Shown: positions 8,508 through 16,402 of the stretch, one piece after another | Layout: every line of letters starts with the position of its first letter | Position numbering within the stretch: the first letter of the stretch is position 1 | NCBI GenBank assembly: GCA_041395725.1 | Contig: JAWKZW010000001.1 | Location: 434,001 to 498,000 of the forward strand | Origin: Gammaproteobacteria bacterium | GTDB taxonomy: Bacteria; Pseudomonadota; Gammaproteobacteria; Pseudomonadales; Pseudohongiellaceae | Direction: 5' to 3' | Length of the DNA: 64,000 nucleotides | Program-made: the position numbers and the translations under genes | Notes under the pieces: generated by a model | What the model saw: only the letters and a program-made list of their open reading frames with translations | Database searches by the model: none | What the model was told of the DNA's origin: nothing

Positions 8508-9239
8508 TCAGAGATACTTTTTGAAGGTGCTGGCCGTGATGGTGACGGCAAAGGCAAAGGCCAGAGCGAACGGCAGGATGATCCAGGACGGATGAAGGCT
8601 GAATGGCAGCGCCAGGTAGAGTACCCAGGCCATGATGATCAGCGGAATAGCGGCTTTCTTGGCGTAGTGATAGACAAAAGAGCTCTCCCGGCCCCCGCCC
8701 CAGCGCCGTAAATCCCGTCGCACCAGACCATCCACCAGTGCCACCAGAGTGAAAAGCCCAAATACCGGGGTGGCCAGGGCCAGAATGGCCAGTCTCACCG
8801 CAAATACTTGGGTGATCTGCATGCCGGCCAACACATAGTCAGACACAGGCCGATAAAGCCGGTGCAGCAGGGGGCGCACACCGGACTCTTCGGTGGAGGG
8901 AACCGGCGTGACCCACTGAATGAGATCGACAAGGCCGGTCCACTCGAAGGCGATGGTGTAGAAGCGTTCCGACAAATCACTGGCGAACTGCATGGGCTGC
9001 GCGGTCAACCAACTGCGATGAAAATCTGCCCCGAGGAACTGCAGCTCATTCACCAGCATCTGTCGGCTGTGCGCCACGCCCTGCTCCTCCCACCAGAATG
9101 CCATCCCGATCCATTCGATCAGGATGGAAAAGACCAGGGAGAGGATCAGCCATTTGAGGCACTGGGCGAACCCCGTCAATACCAGGGAGATCGCTCCCGG
9201 ACGGGCAACGGTTCGGCGAGGATCGGTCGGTTCCGCCAT
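8508..9239 (-). CDS. TIGR03747-family ICE membrane protein
   Basis: 243 residues with about four membrane segments: roughly 25-45 (CLKWLILSLVFSILIEWIGM), 147-170 (VFAVRLAILALATPVFGLF), and two near the C-terminus (ALPFSLHPSWIILPFALAFAFAV). The words FWWEEQGVAHSRQML and DGLVRRDLRRWGGGRESSFVYH are typical of TIGR03747, always directly behind the coupling protein TraD, as here (2-nt gap). Probably an inner-membrane partner of TraD. Its stop lies at the edge of the toxin-antitoxin promoter, so the cargo was inserted flush against this gene. Confidence 0.9.
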   Translation of the reverse strand: MAEPTDPRRTVARPGAISLVLTGFAQCLKWLILSLVFSILIEWIGMAFWWEEQGVAHSRQMLVNELQFLGADFHRSWLTAQPMQFASDLSERFYTIAFEWTGLVDLIQWVTPVPSTEESGVRPLLHRLYRPVSDYVLAGMQITQVFAVRLAILALATPVFGLFTLVALVDGLVRRDLRRWGGGRESSFVYHYAKKAAIPLIIMAWVLYLALPFSLHPSWIILPFALAFAFAVTITASTFKKYL

Positions 9240-9241
9240 GC

Positions 9242-11371
9242 TCAGACTGAGTCACTCGATTCTGCAGGCTCAACCGGCGCCTCAGAGACGCTGTGCCACC
9301 AGTGCTCAGTCACCCGATACCAGTGATCGTTGGTGATGTAGCTGCGTCGCATGGCCTCGGCCATTTCCTCAAAATTTCCTGGCATGGCGGCATCGGCGCG
9401 ATCATCCGGCAACGGAATACGAATTTTCCAGAGCTGCCCCCCTTCCAGTAACGCGAAAGCCTGTCCCTTGGGCAACGTGACCATATCCGCCGCGGTCAGC
9501 ATCGGCACTTCCGAGACGCTGATCCGGTCCTCATTGCGGGATTTGAAATCAACGCCCGAACCGGGATCCGAGGAATCATCGACACCGGAGACGCTCATCA
9601 GGGTGAAGACCTCCACACGGGGCAACTGCTCGGTCAGCATCTCGGCTGTATCCAGTTCTTTCACCCGCAGCATCAGCATCGTATTGAAGTTACCCGCAAC
9701 TTGCCCGGCTTTGGCGCGACTGCCGATCCGCGCTTCCACATCGGACCAGGTCTGGGTATAGGCCGTGACCTGGAAGCCGGCACCACCGGCCTTGTTCAAC
9801 AGAGGTACGAACTCGTCCCCGATCAGCTCGTTAAACTCGTCCGCGTGCAACGAGATGGTGGGCAGCGTCTGTCGCGCGCTTTCCGGGAGTGACGTATCGG
9901 AACCCGGCGCCACGACACCGTGCTTATAGATCGTGCCCGCGACGGATACCAGGTCCGCGAACATGGAGTTGCCCACGGCACTGGCGACCGTGGTGTCTGT
10001 GAGGGCATCGAGCCCGACATACACGATACCCTTGCGCCGCACCACTTCCATCCATTCGAAGATCGGCCTCGCATCCTGCTCGTCCTGGTAATCCGGCGAG
10101 ATCAGCGCGGCGATGGTGCCGGTCGTCAGCTTTTCCATCAGTGGGCCGACAGAGCTGACGATCTTATCGAAATAGGTCTTGTCGTATTTGAACGCCGAAA
10201 TCAGGCCATCCAGAACGGGGTCGTAAATGGCCCTTTCCTGTAGAAAGCGCATACAGGCGATGGCTTCCATCGACCGGCCACGCAGTGCATTGGGCAGGTT
10301 GCGCTCTTTGATATCCGCGGCGCGCTCCTCCACCAGCGAGGCCCAGGCTTCGATACCGGCCACCTCGGCGCAATGGCCGGCGTATTCGACAAACAGGGGT
10401 TCGATGTCGTTGATGTAGCGGCGAATCTGTTGATAGTCCGGTCTACGCTTCAAGGCCACCAGAGCACGCGCAATGATATTGACGAAGCGCCAGGCGAATT
10501 CCTTGAAGGCCGCCGAGTTCCCCTCGTTCGGTAACTGATTGGCGATACGGGTGGCGACTTCGGTGATGCGCGAGAAGTTGCCAATGGCGTTATAGCGCGC
10601 CGACAGTTCGGGGAAGCCGAGATGGAACAGATAGAAGTCGTCCAGCCGGCCGGCGCGCTTGGCTTCGGCGTAGATGCGGCGCAACAGGTCGGCATCGCCC
10701 TTGGGGTCGAAGACGATGACGACATCACCCCGGCGAATGTCCTGGGTGATCAGCAGTTCGGCCAAGCGTGTCTTGCCGACGCGGGTGGTGCCGAGCACCA
10801 GTGTGTGCCCGACGCGTTCCCCGAGATCCATCCACACGGATTGCTCAAGGGGTTCAACGGCATGCAGCGCCGGCTTGCCGCCGACCGCGGGTAGCGGCGC
10901 CAATGGGTTCCAGCGGGAACGGCTGCGCAAGCCTTTGGCCAGAACCGAGAGTATGGGGATCGACTCCCAGGCCACCTCCTTTTGTCTTGCCCACTGATAG
11001 AGCCTGCCCGGTTGCACGTAACGCCGCACCTCGGGCTTCAGCGTATCGCGCAGCCGCTGCGTATGTTGTTGTGTCCAGCGAAAGCCTTTGCCCAAAAACA
11101 GCTTATGCCGACTGACGGGAATCTGCGCTGCCCGCACGCGATACTCCGGCAGCCGCTTCATGTGATGTTGGTAGCGCAGTACGCGCCAGGCCTGACGGCC
11201 CCGCCACACGCCAAACCCGAAGAAGGTCAACCCGGTGGCCGCCGCGATACCCGGTGGCATCATCAGAGCCCAGGGTGCCAACCAGGCCAGAGTGCCCGCC
11301 GCAAATGCGGTGGCGGTGGACCACAACTCGACGGGAGGCCGCAACAAAGCCTCCATCGGATGCGTGCTCAC
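9242..11371 (-). CDS. traD: Type IV coupling protein TraD, PFGI-1 class
   Basis: 709 residues. Two N-terminal membrane helices (about 15-55), Walker A GTTRVGKT at 194-201, GDVVIVFDPKGDADLL after it, Walker B-like ISLHADEFNELI near 497, and the C-terminal SRNEDRISVSEVPML segment seen in PFGI-1/SXT-class TraD. It is the hexameric ATPase that delivers the DNA-relaxase complex to the T4SS channel at the inner membrane. It overlaps TIGR03765 upstream by 4 nt and is followed 2 nt later by TIGR03747. The gene is full length with no visible lesion, notable because no relaxase gene is found in the window. Confidence 0.95.
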   Translation of the reverse strand: MSTHPMEALLRPPVELWSTATAFAAGTLAWLAPWALMMPPGIAAATGLTFFGFGVWRGRQAWRVLRYQHHMKRLPEYRVRAAQIPVSRHKLFLGKGFRWTQQHTQRLRDTLKPEVRRYVQPGRLYQWARQKEVAWESIPILSVLAKGLRSRSRWNPLAPLPAVGGKPALHAVEPLEQSVWMDLGERVGHTLVLGTTRVGKTRLAELLITQDIRRGDVVIVFDPKGDADLLRRIYAEAKRAGRLDDFYLFHLGFPELSARYNAIGNFSRITEVATRIANQLPNEGNSAAFKEFAWRFVNIIARALVALKRRPDYQQIRRYINDIEPLFVEYAGHCAEVAGIEAWASLVEERAADIKERNLPNALRGRSMEAIACMRFLQERAIYDPVLDGLISAFKYDKTYFDKIVSSVGPLMEKLTTGTIAALISPDYQDEQDARPIFEWMEVVRRKGIVYVGLDALTDTTVASAVGNSMFADLVSVAGTIYKHGVVAPGSDTSLPESARQTLPTISLHADEFNELIGDEFVPLLNKAGGAGFQVTAYTQTWSDVEARIGSRAKAGQVAGNFNTMLMLRVKELDTAEMLTEQLPRVEVFTLMSVSGVDDSSDPGSGVDFKSRNEDRISVSEVPMLTAADMVTLPKGQAFALLEGGQLWKIRIPLPDDRADAAMPGNFEEMAEAMRRSYITNDHWYRVTEHWWHSVSEAPVEPAESSDSV

Positions 11372-11955
11372 TGCCGGATACCGTCAGGGGTGATCAACAC
11401 CGGGTAACGATCGATGGCCAGAGCTGCGGCCAGGTCACTCCCGGATCCCAGGGTGATAGACAAGCCTTGTGCCACCTCCGCGACCCGTCGCACATCCGTC
11501 TCGGACTCGGCTTGGATCAGCATGCCCACGGCACCAAGATCTTTCAGGACGTCTCGGTGCGAGGCCAACCACTGCAACGACATGGCATCCGATCCGATCA
11601 GAAAAAAAGGCCGTGGATTGCCTTGAGCCAGCCGCGCCAGCACCTCGGGACGCAAGGCACTTTCAGCGATATCGCCGACTGTTAGACCGGGTGAGCGTAC
11701 TGGCAACAGATTGCGAAAGTCCGCCGGGCCATCACTGGACAAGGGATTGGACGAGGGATCGAGGGTGGAGCTTAAGGTTGGCCCGGACGATGGCGAGTCA
11801 TCCGCCAGGAGTGGCTCAAGCAATGGTGCCAGCGGCCGCGTTTGACCGTTGTCGTAAATGAGCGTCAACTCGGCGAATGCGTTGGCACTCACGCCGAGCG
11901 AGAGTGACAGTACCAGCCCATAGATAAGCAACAGCGATCGATTACTGAGCATCAT
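11368..11955 (-). CDS. TIGR03765-family ICE protein
   Basis: About 195 residues from the ATG at 11955, which has a strong GAGGAGG six nt upstream; longer in-frame starts exist but lie inside the transglycosylase gene. Signal peptide SLLLIYGLVLSLSLGVSANAFA, then LTLIYDNGQTRPLAPLL, PVRSPGLTVG and the conserved end PRPFFLIGSDAMSLQWLA ... AIDRYPVLITPDGI. Periplasmic; the last motif is shared in spirit with TIGR03757 and TrbC-like proteins (thioredoxin-like fold without the Cys pair). Lies between lytic transglycosylase and traD as in all elements of this class. Precise role unknown. Confidence 0.9.
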   Translation of the reverse strand: MMLSNRSLLLIYGLVLSLSLGVSANAFAELTLIYDNGQTRPLAPLLEPLLADDSPSSGPTLSSTLDPSSNPLSSDGPADFRNLLPVRSPGLTVGDIAESALRPEVLARLAQGNPRPFFLIGSDAMSLQWLASHRDVLKDLGAVGMLIQAESETDVRRVAEVAQGLSITLGSGSDLAAALAIDRYPVLITPDGIRQ

Positions 11956-12502
11956 CGGGAACCTCCTCGGTCGCATCGAGCACTTGCGCCCAGCGCTCCT
12001 GTACACGGCGGCCATAGCGGTTTGCGCGGGCTGGATCATTGGGTGCGTGGTAACAACCGGCGCTCTCGATCCAGGTACGGTGTTCAATTAAGCAATCGCG
12101 CAACAGCGCGGCCGCCACCCGCATATTGTGGTAGGGATCGAGCGCCTGCCAGGATGAACCCAGGGATGACTGGTGATAGCGCCAGCTGACCTGCATCAGC
12201 CCGATATCCACGGACGCATCGGTTTCCGCCAATGCCGTCTGCAAGGCCTGCCACGCGCTCTGGCGAGATGGAAAATAGTGCCCCTTGCCGTCGATATTCA
12301 GCGCCCACGGCCAGGGGCGAAACTCTCCACGACTCAGTGAACTTTGACCGCTCTCGGTGAGGGCTACCGCATAGAGCAGCACTGGCGGCAGACCGTATTC
12401 ACTGGCGACCAGCTGATACCCGGCAGGTACCGGTTGCGACTGCGCAATCATTGGCCCACACAGTAGGCCGACCGCACAGAAGATGATCGAGCGACTTGCC
12501 AT
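11942..12502 (-). CDS. Lytic transglycosylase of the conjugation system
   Basis: 186 residues, signal peptide SIIFCAVGLLCGPMIAQS, then an SLT-type lysozyme fold: PPVLLYAVALTESGQ with catalytic E50, and SVDIGLMQVSWRYH, ending with MRVAAALLRDCL and the AGCYHAP loop. It should cleave the peptidoglycan glycan chain (forming anhydromuramyl ends) to let the secretion channel pass the cell wall. The C-terminus overlaps the start of the TIGR03765 gene; 12 nt separate it from TIGR03759. Standard member of the PFGI-1 transfer region. Confidence 0.92.
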   Translation of the reverse strand: MASRSIIFCAVGLLCGPMIAQSQPVPAGYQLVASEYGLPPVLLYAVALTESGQSSLSRGEFRPWPWALNIDGKGHYFPSRQSAWQALQTALAETDASVDIGLMQVSWRYHQSSLGSSWQALDPYHNMRVAAALLRDCLIEHRTWIESAGCYHAPNDPARANRYGRRVQERWAQVLDATEEVPDDAQ

Positions 12503-12514
12503 GGCCGGCGCTCG

Positions 12515-13327
12515 TCAAAACCGCGATACTGGCAGGGGTGCCAACTGGCCCTCCCGGCGCAGTATCAGGACCGGCAGATCCTGACCCTGCTGGCCCGTGT
12601 GGCCAGCGACCTGGTCGAACGCGCCGGCATCGATGTTCAGCGTCATTCGGTGGTCGCTGACCCACTGCGGATCGATCTGTTTCGCTGCCGCCCAGTCTCG
12701 TATGCGGGATTCCTCGCCGACCGACACATCGATCAGATACAAATCGATGCCGGCAAATTGTTTGATCTGACTGACCAGTCTCTCCAATACGGCGTCGCAG
12801 CGCGGGCACTGCGTCTCGGTAAAGAACAACACCCGATCATCGGGTCGCCACGTCAATTTTTCGGTTGCCGTTTGATTTGGTGCGGCTGAGGCTAGGGCAT
12901 TGGCATCGATCAGCAAGCCATTGGGGAACAGGCGCTGCTGGGCATCGTCGTAAGCACGTTGGAACGCCAGGATCCGCTCGGCGTCGTCACGCATCATCAC
13001 GGCCCACTGTTCGGCGTAGCGACGACGCTCGTCGTCAGTGCGTGCATGAATACCCAGGACCTCCAGAGGTGACAAGGTCGCCGGGCTCACACTGCCGCGA
13101 ATCCCCTGCATCAGGGATTCATACCGTTGCCACTCGGTGGCATCCAAACCCCACTGCTCTGCACGGTAAGTCTGGGATTCGATCTGTTGGGTCGTCGACT
13201 GCTCGACAGCCTGGAGCTTCGAAGTGTCCGAACCCGGACCCGTGTCTGCGTTGATCGGCAATGTGATGCACAGCCAAAATCCGAGAATCCCGATGCGCGA
13301 GGGTCGCACTCTGCGCTCAGTGGTCAT
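12515..13327 (-). CDS. TIGR03759-family ICE protein with thioredoxin-like CxxC
   Basis: 270 residues, signal peptide IGILGFWLCITLPINA. Two parts: an N-terminal helical region with LDATEWQRYESLMQGIRGS and LSPLEVLGIHARTDDERRRYAE, diagnostic of TIGR03759, and a C-terminal thioredoxin-like domain with LFFTETQCPRCDAVLERL. The CPRC pair suggests disulfide exchange in the periplasm, useful for the Cys-rich TIGR03756 protein; that link is inference. It starts inside the end of the small membrane-protein gene (11-nt overlap). Confidence 0.9.
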   Translation of the reverse strand: MTTERRVRPSRIGILGFWLCITLPINADTGPGSDTSKLQAVEQSTTQQIESQTYRAEQWGLDATEWQRYESLMQGIRGSVSPATLSPLEVLGIHARTDDERRRYAEQWAVMMRDDAERILAFQRAYDDAQQRLFPNGLLIDANALASAAPNQTATEKLTWRPDDRVLFFTETQCPRCDAVLERLVSQIKQFAGIDLYLIDVSVGEESRIRDWAAAKQIDPQWVSDHRMTLNIDAGAFDQVAGHTGQQGQDLPVLILRREGQLAPLPVSRF

Positions 13328-13544
13328 GGTCGTTGACCTGTTGATTGACCGTTACGGTCAGATCGCGTTGAACAATGGTCCGATGCGTCGGGTCGCAAAG
13401 TTGTACTGGGGATTGACCGGTGACGCCCGGCTCGCTCGTCAGCGTAGCCTTATGGACAGAACGCTGCTCCTGATCAGGCCGCTCAGACTCGACGCCGACC
13501 AGCAATGCAGTGACCAACACAATAATCAGAAAGAGCCCTTCCAT
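13317..13544 (-). CDS. Small membrane-anchored protein in the transfer operon
   Basis: 75 residues from the ATG at 13544, which overlaps the TAA of the PilL-like gene (TAATG), strong evidence for coupled translation. One N-terminal membrane helix (MEGLFLIIVLVTALLVGV) then a polar tail ending in NQQVNDHDH. I do not recognise a family; genes of this size and topology occur at this position in related elements. The start was chosen by the stop-start overlap rather than longer in-frame options inside the preceding gene. Confidence 0.65.
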   Translation of the reverse strand: MEGLFLIIVLVTALLVGVESERPDQEQRSVHKATLTSEPGVTGQSPVQLCDPTHRTIVQRDLTVTVNQQVNDHDH

Positions 13545-14038
13545 TAGTGTGTACCTCCGGTCGATGTGGGGTTCAATGCATCGGCACAACGCTCGAAGCC
13601 AATGAGGCGATGCACGGAATCCTGGACCAGGTAAAACGCAGGCCCCACTATCAGCCCGATCACCACGTTGAGTGGCATCGGCTCGAAAGCGCGATGCGCA
13701 TTTGGCAACGGCAGATCGAGCATGTCGATGGTTTCCTCCGACAGAACGGCATGATCTGCCAGGCGATAACCGGAATCGCGCAACAACCAGTTCAAGGCAT
13801 CACCGACAGTAGTGATGTCGTTCGGAATGGTGATCGACTGGGTGACCGACAGAAGGTCTTGCTGTCCGGTCGTCGGCGCGACAGCAATGACGGAATAGCG
13901 GCCAATCTGAGTTTGCGTGTTCATCGCTGAGCTCAGTTGCTGTTCTGCCCATGCGGAGTGGCCCGCGATGGCCGCGCCAGTGCAGCACAACCATATCGAT
14001 AGGCGACGCGGGATTACGGAATGCTTGGACGAAGACAT
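13544..14038 (-). CDS. PilL-like N-terminal protein of PFGI-1 class ICE (TIGR03748 type)
   Basis: 164 residues. Signal peptide region RRLSIWLCCTGAAIAGHSAWA, then QIGRYSVIAVAPTTGQQDLLSV and DALNWLLRDSGYRLAD, the conserved strand-helix block found at the N-terminus of PilL proteins of ICE-encoded type IV pili, ending in LPLPNAHRAFEPMPLNVVIG. Here it stands alone: the rest of a PilL and the other pil genes (pilM-pilV) are absent, so it marks the first gene of the transfer operon rather than a functional pilus. Periplasmic or outer-membrane associated. It opens the run of genes that continues to base 1. Confidence 0.82.
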   Translation of the reverse strand: MSSSKHSVIPRRLSIWLCCTGAAIAGHSAWAEQQLSSAMNTQTQIGRYSVIAVAPTTGQQDLLSVTQSITIPNDITTVGDALNWLLRDSGYRLADHAVLSEETIDMLDLPLPNAHRAFEPMPLNVVIGLIVGPAFYLVQDSVHRLIGFERCADALNPTSTGGTH

Positions 14039-14048
14039 ATTTGGCTCT

Positions 14049-14075
14049 CGATCATGATGATGGTCGTCATGATCG
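14049..14075. promoter_or_regulatory. 9-bp inverted repeat ahead of the transfer operon
   Basis: CGATCATGA (14049-14057) and TCATGATCG (14067-14075) form perfect arms around a 9-nt spacer, only 10 nt upstream of the first codon of the PilL-like gene. Position fits an operator or an RNA hairpin in the leader of the transfer operon. The roughly 90 nt from there to the Sir2 stop contain nothing else that I recognise. Confidence 0.4.
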
Positions 14076-14167
14076 CCAACCGATCCTCACCCGTGAACGA
14101 TCAATCCGTTCCGTGGGTGTCGGGTTTTCTCCTAAGCACCAATATCACCGTCTGTTTGCCGTTGAAT

Positions 14168-15019
14168 CTAACGACGACTTAGTTCCTTATCGATTGATAA
14201 CAGAGCTGCTCCTGCTGTTGACCTCAGGTACAGATGTTCCTTCGTAATGCAATCATCGGACGGATTGACGTTGATGATCGAACAGCCTGCATTTCCTAAT
14301 CGACATTGAAAAATCAAACGCTCCAAAATGTCTACGCCACCGGAGCAACCAATGACCAGAACACAATCCACAGGCCGTTTGATAAATTGCTCAACCCAGA
14401 GCAGGCGATTGCCGTAGAGTTCACCAAAGAACAATACATTCGGGCGCACAGCTGGGTCCAAATACAACGGGATACTCTGAAACGGGACTGTTCTATCTTC
14501 CCAAACTTCTCGGTTGTCCTCTTCGCTCCACCGCTTCAGTAGCTCCTCGTTATTTCTGTCGCACAATGCAGCAGAAAAATCAGACGAAAATTGCTCATCC
14601 TCTGTATAAGCAACGCGCTTGGGGCGGGCAAGCTGCCACACGCTACCATGTATCTGAGTCACCGCTTTGCTACCCGCTTCCAGGTGCAATCCATCGGTAT
14701 TTTGAGTGGCGATCAAGAATCGCTCGAACCGACGCTCTGACTCCCATTTTGCGAGGGTACGATGCGCAACGTTCGGCTCACACGATTTAAGGCGAATACG
14801 TATTTGGTCAATGTACTTCCAAACGCTATCAGCGTTGCCCTCCAGATTCTTTTTGGTCAGCGTATACGTAAGAGAAGGTGTATTTTCGAAGAGACCGTTC
14901 GCCCCCCGATATGTCTGAACGCCGCTTTCCGCAGAAATACCCGCTCCAGTAATGACCAGAACAGACGAGGACCGAGATAGTACGTGGGCACATTCACAAA
15001 CAATATTCTCATCCACCAC
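14168..15019 (-). CDS. Sir2-family NAD-dependent protein, zinc-less
   Basis: 283 residues from a GTG start preceded by GGAG at 9 nt. Sir2 motifs are clear: GAGISAESG (25-33), QNTDGLH (106-112), catalytic H124 in QIHGS, VRPNVLFFGE and IINVNPSD. The two CxxC pairs that bind structural zinc in classical deacetylase sirtuins are absent from the stretch between HGS and VRPN. In phage-defence proteins, Sir2 domains are often NADases; deacylase activity is the other option. It follows the small nuclease-like gene by 19 nt and ends ahead of the transfer operon. Visibly AT-richer than its backbone neighbours. Confidence 0.85.
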   Translation of the reverse strand: MVDENIVCECAHVLSRSSSVLVITGAGISAESGVQTYRGANGLFENTPSLTYTLTKKNLEGNADSVWKYIDQIRIRLKSCEPNVAHRTLAKWESERRFERFLIATQNTDGLHLEAGSKAVTQIHGSVWQLARPKRVAYTEDEQFSSDFSAALCDRNNEELLKRWSEEDNREVWEDRTVPFQSIPLYLDPAVRPNVLFFGELYGNRLLWVEQFIKRPVDCVLVIGCSGGVDILERLIFQCRLGNAGCSIINVNPSDDCITKEHLYLRSTAGAALLSIDKELSRR

Positions 15020-15038
15020 AGCGAGTTACTCCGTCACC

Positions 15039-15488
15039 CTACGTATTTGAAGCCTGGTACGGGAACAACCGACGACCCTTGCGGTAATGGTTTGGCGAAA
15101 GCCTTTTTATATCGTGAAACGCCCTTCGATATTCTTCGACCTCCCATTCCCATGCCTCCAACATGTTGAACTTCTCGTCGTATAGAATCCAGATCAAACG
15201 ATCCCAGTCATAGTTTGTCGCCTTAGGAACCATGGTGACGCGACTACCCGGTTTCCCACTTGGACGATTCGCTTTCACCTGGTATCGAATCTTGCGGCAC
15301 TCGAAATCTGCGCCTTTTGCGACCGCAGTTTTATCCTGCATGCAGTCGGAGTACTCTGACTCTGGCATCCCCACCAACCTTGATGCATCGAGCTCTGAAA
15401 TCGGCGTGGTGATTTGTGGTGAGACTCCATATCGTTCCTGCCAAAGGAGCGCTATTTCCACCAGTCTTGACCTTAGCAATTGCGGCAC
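15039..15488 (-). CDS. Small uncharacterised protein, possibly PD-(D/E)XK nuclease-like
   Basis: 149 residues from GTG 15488; an alternative TTG at 15479 has better spacing from AAGGAG and may be the true start. No family recognised with certainty. The middle reads ADFECRKIRYQVKANRP then DWDRLIWILYDEKFN and MLEAWEWEV, an alternation of acidic residue, Gln-x-Lys strand and hydrophobic strands that resembles a restriction-endonuclease-like core with QVK in place of ExK. It stands 19 nt ahead of the Sir2 gene, so the two form an operon between the second recombinase and the transfer genes. Nuclease function is a guess. Confidence 0.6.
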   Translation of the reverse strand: MPQLLRSRLVEIALLWQERYGVSPQITTPISELDASRLVGMPESEYSDCMQDKTAVAKGADFECRKIRYQVKANRPSGKPGSRVTMVPKATNYDWDRLIWILYDEKFNMLEAWEWEVEEYRRAFHDIKRLSPNHYRKGRRLFPYQASNT

Positions 15489-15535
15489 TCCTTTATATGA
15501 TGGGCTCTCTCGATTGGGCTCTATGAGGCAACCAA

Positions 15536-16402
15536 TTATCTTCCCAAATATACAGCACTGATCTGCTCGCGGGCATGGCCGAGTTCGCGACTGATAATGA
15601 GTCGTGCCTGGAGATCCAGCTTGCGTTGGTCGGTGCTGAGACTGACAGCGCTCGGCCCACCCGCGGCCGGACAGGCCCAGCCGGTCAATTGCTCAAAGCG
15701 TGCCTGGGCGTAGGCATGGCGCAGGCCATGCAGCTTCGACAGACCCGCTTGTGTGGTATGGCGCTCGTAGGTTCTCAACTGCTGGATGTAGCTCTTCTCG
15801 AAAGGAATCAGGGATCCATTCCCGGCCAATCGGTGCGCACGATCCAGCACGGCTCGCTGGTCCTGACGGAGGATCGGCACGACGCGCGTCTTGCCGCCCT
15901 TGGTCCAGGACGCCTTGAGCCGGATATGATCGCCCTGATCGGCGAAACCGGGCATGAATTTGATTGCCTCCTCTCTTCGCAAACCGAAGGCGCGCTGCAG
16001 CTCCAGGCTCATACGTACGTGGTCATCCTGGATACTCGACAGTGCCTGGCTATCGACTGCGACCGCCTTAGACTCGTTACTGACGAATTGCCGGTCGGGG
16101 ATGCCGTAGAACTCGTTCGAGCGGGCAATGACATTGCGCCGATCCACTTTCGCTGCCCACCACCGCAAGCAGTTCATGCGGTTCTTGATGGTACCGGCCG
16201 CCATGCCCTCACCGAGCCAGCGTTTTACGAGGGCATCCACATGCTTTGGCTTCAGCGATCGGGTGGTCATCCGCCGATACCCCATCTCCTGCAACTGATT
16301 CGCGATCTGGTTGAGCATACGCGCACGGTTGGCTTGCGTGCTGTAGCTGCCATCGCGGTTGCGTTTGCACAATTGTTTCAATTGGTAGTTCAGGTCTCTC
16401 AT
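15536..16402 (-). CDS. Second tyrosine recombinase (ICE integrase-domain protein)
   Basis: 288 residues from MRDLNYQLKQLC. A SAM-like N-terminal half (SYSTQANRARMLNQIANQL, VDALVKRWLGEGMAAGTIKNRMNCLRWW) is followed by a catalytic domain: GLRREEA, HGLRHAYAQ, ELGHAREQ and a terminal VYLGR with putative nucleophile Y285. All active-site residues seem present. This family is a constant part of PFGI-1 class ICEs, located between the replication and transfer blocks, distinct from the integrase at 26.1-27.4 kb. Its job is not established; inversion or dimer resolution is possible. A longer start 36 nt upstream is possible. Confidence 0.85.
   Translation of the reverse strand: MRDLNYQLKQLCKRNRDGSYSTQANRARMLNQIANQLQEMGYRRMTTRSLKPKHVDALVKRWLGEGMAAGTIKNRMNCLRWWAAKVDRRNVIARSNEFYGIPDRQFVSNESKAVAVDSQALSSIQDDHVRMSLELQRAFGLRREEAIKFMPGFADQGDHIRLKASWTKGGKTRVVPILRQDQRAVLDRAHRLAGNGSLIPFEKSYIQQLRTYERHTTQAGLSKLHGLRHAYAQARFEQLTGWACPAAGGPSAVSLSTDQRKLDLQARLIISRELGHAREQISAVYLGR

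Noticed and set aside
12515..13327. DsbA/DsbC-type oxidoreductase
   Set aside because: The CPRC motif is present, but the N-terminal half and gene position identify TIGR03759, not a Dsb protein.
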